Assembly: GCF_004353905.1 (NCBI RefSeq)
Contig: NZ_SMOD01000005.1
Span: forward strand, 62,001 to 126,000
Source of the DNA: Paraburkholderia guartelaensis
GTDB taxonomy: Bacteria; Pseudomonadota; Gammaproteobacteria; Burkholderiales; Burkholderiaceae
DNA length: 64,000 nucleotides
Direction of reading: 5' to 3'
Shown here: piece by piece, positions 57,919-64,000 of the stretch
Layout of the letters: each line of letters starts with the position of its first letter
How positions within the stretch are numbered: the stretch's first letter is position 1
The notes under the pieces: generated by a model
Database searches by the model: none
Told to the model about the DNA's origin: nothing
What the model saw: the letters and a program-made list of their open reading frames with translations, nothing else
Translations under genes and position numbers: made by a program

Positions 57919-59007
57919 ATGAGCATAGATCGGGCTTTGGTCGACGCCGCGCTCGCGGCCTTGACGGATCCGAACACGGGTCATCCCTACACGGTGGCCA
58001 AGGGCGTGCGCAACGTCACCGTCGAAGGCGATACGGTTGGCGTCGAGATCGTGCTCGGCTATCCGGCGAAGAGCCAGTTCGCCGCGGTGCGCGCGCAGGT
58101 CGAGGCGGCGCTCGCCGCCGTGCCGGGCGTGAAGGCGAGCCGCGTCGCGGTTAGAAGCGAGATTACCGCGCATACGGTGCAACGTGGCGTGAAGCTGCTG
58201 CCCAACGTGAAGAACATCGTCGCCGTGGCCTCGGGCAAGGGCGGCGTGGGCAAGAGCACGACCGCCGTGAACCTCGCGCTCGCGCTTGCGGCCGAAGGCG
58301 CTTCGGTCGGCGTGCTCGACGCGGACATCTACGGCCCATCGCTGCCGATGATGCTCGGCATCGAGGGTCGCCCCGAGTCGCCCGACGGCCAGTCGATGAA
58401 TCCGCTCGAAGGTCACGGCGTGCAGGCCAACTCGATCGGCTTTCTGGTCGAGCAGGACAACCCGATGGTCTGGCGCGGCCCGATGGCGACTTCCGCGCTC
58501 GAGCAGCTGCTGCGTCAGACGAACTGGCGCGAGCTCGACTACCTCGTGGTCGACATGCCGCCGGGCACCGGCGACATCCAGCTCACGCTCTCGCAGCGCG
58601 TGCCCGTCACGGGCGCCGTGATCGTCACGACGCCGCAGGACATCGCGCTGCTCGACGCGAAGAAGGGCCTCAAGATGTTCGAGAAGGTGGGCATTCCGAT
58701 TCTCGGCATCGTCGAGAACATGGCCGTGCACATCTGCTCGAACTGCGGCCACGCCGAGCATATTTTCGGCGCGGGCGGCGGCGAGCGCATGGCGAAGGAA
58801 TATGGCGTGGAAGTGCTCGGCAGTCTGCCGCTCGACATCGCCATCCGCGAGCAGGCCGATTCGGGCAACCCCACCGTGGTGGCCGCGCCCGAGGGGCCGG
58901 TGGCGGAAATCTATCGCGCGATCGCACGCCGTGTGGCGATCCAGATCGCCGAGCGCGCCCGCGACATGACCTCGAAGTTCCCGACCATCGTCGTGCAGAA
59001 CACCTGA
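57919..59007 (+). CDS. apbC: Iron-sulfur cluster carrier protein Mrp/ApbC
   Basis: P-loop ATPase of 362 residues that binds and transfers [4Fe-4S] clusters. The N-terminal DUF59/MIP18-like domain (about 5-80) is followed by the deviant Walker A GKGGVGKST at 106-114, VLDADIYGPSLP near 132-143, and the cluster cysteines C273 and C276 in HICSNCGH. GGAG lies seven bases before the ATG. It could serve the Fe-S enzymes encoded here (IlvD, CysI, CysH), though this is inference. Confidence 0.94.
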   Translation: MSIDRALVDAALAALTDPNTGHPYTVAKGVRNVTVEGDTVGVEIVLGYPAKSQFAAVRAQVEAALAAVPGVKASRVAVRSEITAHTVQRGVKLLPNVKNIVAVASGKGGVGKSTTAVNLALALAAEGASVGVLDADIYGPSLPMMLGIEGRPESPDGQSMNPLEGHGVQANSIGFLVEQDNPMVWRGPMATSALEQLLRQTNWRELDYLVVDMPPGTGDIQLTLSQRVPVTGAVIVTTPQDIALLDAKKGLKMFEKVGIPILGIVENMAVHICSNCGHAEHIFGAGGGERMAKEYGVEVLGSLPLDIAIREQADSGNPTVVAAPEGPVAEIYRAIARRVAIQIAERARDMTSKFPTIVVQNT

Positions 59008-59156
59008 GCCCCGGCGCGGGCCGCGGCGCTTGTGCGGCGCCCCGCGCATGGGGACAGATAGGCGCGCGGCGGGGCGCGTGCGCGGTATCATGTGGGCTTC
59101 ATCGGGTCCGGTATGGCGGCAGCAACGGGGCTGCCGCCGCCCGGCAAGAGGATCGC

Positions 59157-59711
59157 ATGGATAAAGGACACGACAGGCAAGCGGGGAATGCGCACGTCGT
59201 CTGGATGATTGCCCTCGTCACGCTTTGCGGCTGCGCGCTGCTCGCGGGCTGCACGAGCTTCATGGGCCAGCAGGACAAGCGCGCGGTCGCACAGTTGCTG
59301 CCCACCGTCGGCAGCCAGGTGCGCGGCACGGTTTCGTTCGTCGAACACTCGGACGGCGTCCAGGTGAGCTACAACCTCGCGGGCCTGCAGCCCGACAGCG
59401 ATCACGCATTGCAGGTGCACGAGCGCGGCGACTGCAACGCCACCGACGCCTCGAGCGCCGGCGCCGTGTTCGCGCCCGCCGCGGAGCGCCTGAAGGCCGG
59501 CGCGCGCGTGGAAGGTGACCTCGGCAATATCCACGCGGATTCGAATGGCGTGGCGACGGGCTTTATCGTCGCACCCGACGTCTCGCTCGACGGCGTGCGC
59601 TCCGTCCTGCAACGCGCGGTAATCGTACATCGGGACGCCATCGACCCCTATGCGTACCCGCAGCGCGGCACCGGCCCGGCGCTTGCCTGCGGGGTGATCC
59701 GCGCCCAGTGA
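59157..59711 (+). CDS. SodC-like lipoprotein lacking most metal ligands
   Basis: Exported lipoprotein of 184 residues: signal with lipobox LLAGC (C32) and a Cu/Zn superoxide-dismutase-like fold (about 50-182). The disulfide cysteines (C93 in ERGDC, C178 in ACGVI) and G-D-L (D121) are kept. Compared with E. coli SodC, however, the first Cu histidine is Q86, the bridging histidine is V104, one Zn histidine is V118 and the Zn loop carrying the other is shortened. Only H88, H158 and D121 remain. Dismutase activity is therefore unlikely; a structural or metal-binding role is possible. Confidence 0.8.
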   Translation: MDKGHDRQAGNAHVVWMIALVTLCGCALLAGCTSFMGQQDKRAVAQLLPTVGSQVRGTVSFVEHSDGVQVSYNLAGLQPDSDHALQVHERGDCNATDASSAGAVFAPAAERLKAGARVEGDLGNIHADSNGVATGFIVAPDVSLDGVRSVLQRAVIVHRDAIDPYAYPQRGTGPALACGVIRAQ

Positions 59712-59854
59712 GCATGGCGTTTGCGCCGGCCCGAAACGCAGTTCCAGGCATGGCGATCCACATCGCGTAAAATAGGCGCCTTTCGCACGCGGCGCGCGCC
59801 AGGTGGGGCCGTCCGCATGCTTTCCCGACCCGAATTTCTCGTTACGTAGCGAAC

Positions 59855-60424
59855 ATGGCAATCAAGTCCGACAAGTGGATCCGGCGCATGGCCGAAGAGC
59901 AGAAGATGATCGAGCCGTTCGTGCGCGATCAGGTCCGTATGTCGGAAGACGGCCGCAAGATCGTGAGCTACGGGACCTCGAGCTACGGCTACGACATCCG
60001 CTGCGCCGACGAATTCAAGATTTTCACGAACATCAACTCGACCATCGTCGATCCGAAGAACTTCGACGAAAAGTCGTTCGTGGACTTCAAGGGCGACGTC
60101 TGCATCATCCCGCCCAATTCGTTCGCGCTCGCGCGCACGGTCGAGTATTTCCGCATTCCGCGCAACGTCCTGACCGTCTGTCTGGGCAAGTCCACCTATG
60201 CGCGCTGCGGGATCATCGTGAACGTCACGCCGTTCGAGCCCGAGTGGGAAGGGTACGTCACGCTCGAATTCTCAAATACGACACCTTTGCCTGCGAAAAT
60301 CTACGCGAACGAAGGGGTGGCGCAAGTGCTGTTCTTCGAAAGCGACGAGATCTGCGAGGTCTCTTACGCGGATCGCGGCGGCAAGTATCAAGGCCAGCAC
60401 GGCGTCACCCTGCCGAAGACCTGA
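59855..60424 (+). CDS. dcd: dCTP deaminase
   Basis: Trimeric enzyme converting dCTP to dUTP for dTMP synthesis, 189 residues. [13 protein letters not shown] near 42-54, [10 protein letters not shown] near 111-120 and the catalytic glutamate E138 in VTLEFSNTT are conserved. Ala/Gly positions near 125 that separate bifunctional DCD-DUT enzymes read [10 protein letters not shown], typical of the monofunctional proteobacterial form. It lies 81 bp before the decarboxylase gene, with a terminator between. Confidence 0.95.
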   Translation: MAIKSDKWIRRMAEEQKMIEPFVRDQVRMSEDGRKIVSYGTSSYGYDIRCADEFKIFTNINSTIVDPKNFDEKSFVDFKGDVCIIPPNSFALARTVEYFRIPRNVLTVCLGKSTYARCGIIVNVTPFEPEWEGYVTLEFSNTTPLPAKIYANEGVAQVLFFESDEICEVSYADRGGKYQGQHGVTLPKT

Positions 60425-60457
60425 CGCAGACAACCACCGGACACAACGACATACGGG

Positions 60458-60494
60458 GACCGCTGCGCGTTATATGCAGCGGTCGTTTCTTTTG
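60458..60494 (+). terminator. Terminator-like hairpin in the leader of the decarboxylase gene
   Basis: Nine-base-pair stem GACCGCTGC/GCAGCGGTC with a nine-base loop, followed by GTTTCTTTT. It ends two bases before the GGAGA ribosome-binding site of the decarboxylase, so it can act either as the dcd terminator or as an attenuator in the decarboxylase leader. Confidence 0.82.
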
Positions 60495-60505
60495 GAGAAT
60501 CGCCC

Positions 60506-62785
60506 ATGAAGTTTCGTTTTCCCGTCGTCATCATCGACGAAGACTTTCGCTCCGAGAACATCTCGGGTTCCGGCATCCGCGCGCTCGCCGAAGCCATCGA
60601 GAAAGAGGGCGCGGAAGTCCTCGGGCTGACGAGCTACGGCGACCTCACGTCGTTCGCGCAGCAGTCGAGCCGCGCCGCGTGCTTCATCCTCTCGATCGAC
60701 GACGATGAACTGCTGCCGTACGTGGAAGGCACGGATGGCGAAGCGCCCGAGCACGCGCCTGCGATCGTCGCGCTGCGCGCGTTCGTGGAAGCGGTGCGCA
60801 CGCGCAACGCCGACATCCCCATCTTCCTGTACGGCGAGACGCGCACCTCGCGCCATCTGCCCAACGACATCCTGCGTGAGCTGCACGGCTTCATCCACAT
60901 GTTCGAGGACACGCCGGAGTTCGTCGCGCGCCACGTGATTCGCGAAGCGCGCGTGTATCTCGACGCGCTGGCGCCGCCGTTCTTCAAGGAACTGGTCAAG
61001 TACGCCGACGAAGGCTCGTACTCGTGGCACTGCCCGGGTCACTCGGGCGGCGTCGCGTTCCTGAAGAATCCGCTCGGCCAGATGTTCCACCAGTTCTTCG
61101 GCGAGAACATGCTGCGCGCCGACGTCTGCAATGCGGTCGAGGAACTCGGCCAGCTGCTCGATCACACCGGCCCGGTCGCGGCCTCGGAGCGCAACGCGGC
61201 GCGCATCTTCAGCGCGGACCACGTGTTCTTCGTGACCAACGGCACGTCCACGTCGAACAAGATCGTCTGGCACGCCACGGTCGCGCCGGGCGACATCGTG
61301 CTGGTGGACCGCAACTGCCACAAGTCGATCCTGCACGCGATCACGATGACGGGCGCGATTCCCGTGTTCCTCACGCCGACGCGCAACAACTTCGGCATCA
61401 TCGGCCCGATCCCGCGTGACGAGTTCAAGCCGGAAAACATCCGCAAGAAGATCGAGGCGAATCCGTTCGCCCGCGAGGCGCTCGCGAAGAATCCGAACGT
61501 GAAGCCGCGCATTCTCACGATCACGCAAAGCACGTACGACGGCGTGGTCTACAACGTCGAGATGATCAAGGATCTGCTCGGCGACATGCTCGACACGCTG
61601 CACTTCGACGAAGCGTGGCTGCCGCACGCCGAATTCCACGAGTTCTACCAGGATATGCACGCGATCGGTGCGGGTCGTCCGCGCACCAAGGCACTGGTGT
61701 TCGCGACACACTCCACGCACAAGCTGCTCGCCGGCATTTCGCAGGCTTCGCAGATCGTCGTGCAGGACTCGGAAGACAGCGCGTTCGACCGCCACCGCTT
61801 CAACGAGGCGTATCTGATGCACACGTCGACGTCGCCGCAGTACGCGATCATCGCGTCGTGCGACGTGGCCGCCGCGATGATGGAAGCGCCGGGCGGCCCG
61901 GCACTGGTGGAAGAGTCGATCGCCGAAGCGCTCGACTTCCGCCGCGCCATGCGCAAGGTGGACGCCGAATATGGCGACGACTGGTTCTTCCAGGTCTGGG
62001 GCCCGGACGAGCTGGCTGAAGAAGGCATCGGCTCGCGCGAAGACTGGATGCTGCGCCCGAACGATCACTGGCACGGCTTCGGCGCGCTGGCGGAAGGCTT
62101 CAACATGCTGGACCCGATCAAGGCGACGATCGTCACGCCGGGTCTGGACGTGGACGGCGAATTCGGCGAGACCGGCATCCCTGCCGCAATCGTGACGAAG
62201 TACCTGGCCGAGCACGGCATCATCGTCGAGAAGACGGGTCTGTACTCGTTCTTCATCATGTTCACGATCGGCATCACGAAGGGCCGCTGGAACTCGATGG
62301 TGACCGAGCTTCAGCAGTTCAAGGACGACTACGACAACAACCAGCCGCTGTGGCGCGTGCTGCCCGAATTCGTCGCGCAGCATCCGATGTACGAGCGCGT
62401 GGGCCTGCGCGACCTGTGCCAGCAGATCCACAGCGTCTACCGAGCCAACGACATCGCACGCCTCACGACCGAGATGTACCTCTCGAGCATGGAGCCTGCG
62501 ATGAAGCCTTCGGATGCGTTCGCGAAGCTCGCGCACCGCGAGATCGACCGCGTGCCTGTCGACGAACTCGAGGGCCGCGTCACGTCGATCCTGCTCACGC
62601 CGTACCCGCCGGGCATTCCGCTGCTGATTCCGGGCGAGCGCTTCAACAGGACGATCGTGAATTATCTGAAGTTCGCGCGCGAGTTCAACGAGCGCTTCCC
62701 GGGCTTCCACACCGACATCCACGGGCTCGTGGGCGAGACCATCAACGGCCGCATCGAGTATTTCGTGGATTGCGTGCGCGCCTGA
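60506..62785 (+). CDS. Inducible-type Orn/Lys/Arg decarboxylase (AdiA-like)
   Basis: PLP-dependent amino-acid decarboxylase of 759 residues, fold type I with the N-terminal wing (response-regulator-like, about 1-130), the PLP domain (about 150-560) and the C-terminal domain. It has YSWHCPGHSGGVAF near 172-185, HFDEAWLPHAEFH near 370 and the Schiff-base lysine K406 in THSTHKLLAG. Length and sequence fit the arginine decarboxylase AdiA branch best, but lysine or ornithine cannot be excluded. No antiporter gene is adjacent, so a role in polyamine or arginine catabolism is as likely as acid resistance. Confidence 0.9.
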   Translation: MKFRFPVVIIDEDFRSENISGSGIRALAEAIEKEGAEVLGLTSYGDLTSFAQQSSRAACFILSIDDDELLPYVEGTDGEAPEHAPAIVALRAFVEAVRTRNADIPIFLYGETRTSRHLPNDILRELHGFIHMFEDTPEFVARHVIREARVYLDALAPPFFKELVKYADEGSYSWHCPGHSGGVAFLKNPLGQMFHQFFGENMLRADVCNAVEELGQLLDHTGPVAASERNAARIFSADHVFFVTNGTSTSNKIVWHATVAPGDIVLVDRNCHKSILHAITMTGAIPVFLTPTRNNFGIIGPIPRDEFKPENIRKKIEANPFAREALAKNPNVKPRILTITQSTYDGVVYNVEMIKDLLGDMLDTLHFDEAWLPHAEFHEFYQDMHAIGAGRPRTKALVFATHSTHKLLAGISQASQIVVQDSEDSAFDRHRFNEAYLMHTSTSPQYAIIASCDVAAAMMEAPGGPALVEESIAEALDFRRAMRKVDAEYGDDWFFQVWGPDELAEEGIGSREDWMLRPNDHWHGFGALAEGFNMLDPIKATIVTPGLDVDGEFGETGIPAAIVTKYLAEHGIIVEKTGLYSFFIMFTIGITKGRWNSMVTELQQFKDDYDNNQPLWRVLPEFVAQHPMYERVGLRDLCQQIHSVYRANDIARLTTEMYLSSMEPAMKPSDAFAKLAHREIDRVPVDELEGRVTSILLTPYPPGIPLLIPGERFNRTIVNYLKFAREFNERFPGFHTDIHGLVGETINGRIEYFVDCVRA

Positions 62786-62803
62786 TTGCGCGAGGGGAGG
62801 GAA

Positions 62804-63520
62804 ATGTTGGGTGGTTCATCGGCGCGGCTAGCGCGTTACTTTGCTGCGATGGTGTCGACGCTATCGGCTGCCACGGTGCTGTTCGCCGTGGCGCCGGCGG
62901 CGCGCGCCGAGGTCGCGGCGGCCGATCCGATCGATACGGCCATGCGCACGTGTCTCGCGCGCGCAGACCGGTCGTCGACGGCCGGGCAGATCCAGTGCAT
63001 GGACGATGCGCGCACCGCATGGCGCAAGGCCGCCGACAACGCGCTCACGCAACTGCTCGCGAAGCTTCCGGCCGCGCAGCAAAAGCGCTGGCAACTGAGC
63101 CAGCAGAAGTGGGCGGCCTGGCGCGACGCCGAAGACACCATGCTCGGCGCCGCATTCGCGACCACGAGCGGCAGCACCTACCAGCTTTATGAGGCGGACA
63201 TGCGCCTGCAGCCGGTGCGCGATCGCGCGCTCGCGCTGCGCAACCAGGCGACGATGTACGACGGCGACGCGCCGAAGGTGCGCGCCTGCAGCGCCGACGC
63301 GCGCTGCGAGCACGTGAGCTACGACCTCAACCGCTACTACCGTCAGCTCTATGCGCGCATGCCGAAGCACGAGCGGCCTACAGTTGCACGCGCGCAGAGC
63401 GACTGGCGCGCGTATCGCGACGCGACCACGCCGCTCATCGACGAGCATGCGCGGCTCGATCTGCTAGGCGGGCGTCTCGCGACCTTGAAGCGCCTCGCCG
63501 AAACGGTGAACAACCACTGA
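62804..63520 (+). CDS. LprI/DUF1311-like periplasmic protein
   Basis: Exported protein of 238 residues with a signal ending near ARA35. Two helical segments resemble the lysozyme-inhibitor LprI domain (DUF1311). The first has C-x(n)-QCMDDARTAWRKAAD and QQKWAAWRDAEDTM near residues 52-125. The second has VRACSADARCEHVSYDLNRYY and QSDWRAYRDA near 165-225. Each repeat has a cysteine pair likely forming a disulfide. GGGGAGGG precedes the ATG at 62804. It follows the decarboxylase by 18 bp. Lysozyme inhibition is a family guess only. Confidence 0.7.
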   Translation: MLGGSSARLARYFAAMVSTLSAATVLFAVAPAARAEVAAADPIDTAMRTCLARADRSSTAGQIQCMDDARTAWRKAADNALTQLLAKLPAAQQKRWQLSQQKWAAWRDAEDTMLGAAFATTSGSTYQLYEADMRLQPVRDRALALRNQATMYDGDAPKVRACSADARCEHVSYDLNRYYRQLYARMPKHERPTVARAQSDWRAYRDATTPLIDEHARLDLLGGRLATLKRLAETVNNH

Positions 63521-63530
63521 GGCTGCGCCT

Positions 63531-64000
63531 TCAGTCGAGGATGAACTGCTCCGGCGCACGCGCCGGCAGCGCAGTAGGCTCGCCCATGAGGTCGTGCAAC
63601 GCGACCTCGATGCCGGTCGACATCAGGTTGAGCGCGAGGTCGTTGTCTTCGGTGCCGAACGGGTCTTCGAGCTGCGAGGCGATCGCCTCGTGGGCCATGA
63701 ACGCGTAGGCCACGAACACGGCGAAGATCGGCGTCAAACCGCCGATGCTATCGACGAGGCCGAACGGCAGCATCGCGCAGAAGAAGTACACGGTGCGATG
63801 AATCATCACCGTATAGGCGAACGGCAGCGGCGTGGAGACGATGCGCTCGCACCCGCCGATCACATCCGAAATGCCATTGAGATTATGTTCGAACGCGAGC
63901 ACCCCGTAGCCGTCGAGGCGGCCTTCGCGCGTCTCGCGCTGGACCCATTCCGAGGCGCACAGCATGAGCGTGGCCGGCCGGTAGCGCGACGTCATCACGC
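63531..64000 (-). CDS. Bestrophin-family channel protein (5' end cut by window edge)
   Basis: C-terminal portion, at least 155 residues, of a bestrophin/UPF0187 (YneE) membrane protein. Visible are TPLPFAYTVMIHRTVYFFCAMLPFGLVDSIGG, described here as the region of two adjacent membrane helices in the family, and FVAYAFMAHEAIASQLEDPFGTEDNDLALN, whose acidic cluster corresponds to the calcium-clasp region of eukaryotic relatives. The family is usually about 300 residues, so roughly half lies beyond the right edge. It converges on the LprI-like gene with 10 bp between. Confidence 0.85.
   Translation of the reverse strand, partial: VMTSRYRPATLMLCASEWVQRETREGRLDGYGVLAFEHNLNGISDVIGGCERIVSTPLPFAYTVMIHRTVYFFCAMLPFGLVDSIGGLTPIFAVFVAYAFMAHEAIASQLEDPFGTEDNDLALNLMSTGIEVALHDLMGEPTALPARAPEQFILD

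Overview
The window is GC-rich chromosomal DNA from a beta-proteobacterium, most likely a member of the Burkholderiaceae close to Paraburkholderia. This is inferred from protein families and gene order (pepA-holC-DUF2486, scpA-DUF3460, a cysI-DUF934-cysH sulfate cluster, zapA followed by 6S RNA), not from a database search. I see no insertion sequence, prophage, CRISPR array, rRNA or tRNA. Only a small toxin-antitoxin pair looks like an accessory insertion.

Layout. 1-3.4 kb: urea ABC transporter genes urtB (cut by the left edge) and urtA, with a sigma-54-type promoter upstream. 3.4-4.5 kb: rhodanese and protein-isoaspartate methyltransferase. 4.7-11.8 kb: a catabolic cluster with a LacI-type regulator, a complete sugar ABC importer, a xylose-isomerase-like TIM-barrel enzyme and a Gfo/Idh/MocA dehydrogenase; its substrate cannot be read from the sequence. 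12.0-12.6 kb: RelB/RelE-type toxin-antitoxin pair. 12.6-13.8 kb: orphan amino-acid-type binding protein. 13.9-21.8 kb: cysB divergent from cysI-DUF934-cysH-cysD-cysN-cobA, with a CbiX chelatase converging from the other side. Together these take up sulfate sulfur by the APS route and supply siroheme. 21.8-31.2 kb: housekeeping genes lptG, lptF, pepA, holC, DUF2486, cytochrome c, ilvD, a LysR regulator and lgt. 31.2-33.7 kb: SIMPL protein, EVE protein, 6S RNA, zapA and a ZapB-like coiled coil.

34.0-43.5 kb holds late cobalamin assembly and uptake in three transcription units: btuC-btuD-cobT-cobS-cobC forward, cobU-cbiB-cobD-btuF backward, and cobQ divergent from cobU. No corrin-ring genes, no BtuB receptor and no recognisable B12 riboswitch are present here. 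43.5-47.6 kb: thioesterase, orphan ParA, panD, panC, scpA and DUF3460. 47.9-54.3 kb: tamA-tamB outer-membrane assembly pair. 54.3-64 kb: metG, an OmpA lipoprotein, mrp/apbC, a SodC-like lipoprotein that has lost most metal ligands, dcd, a large PLP amino-acid decarboxylase preceded by a terminator-like leader hairpin, an LprI-like protein and a bestrophin gene cut by the right edge.

Start codons were moved downstream of the longest open frame wherever a family-typical N-terminus and ribosome-binding site supported it. Most long antisense frames here are GC-rich shadows and are omitted. Family names come from recognising the protein sequences; no searches were run.
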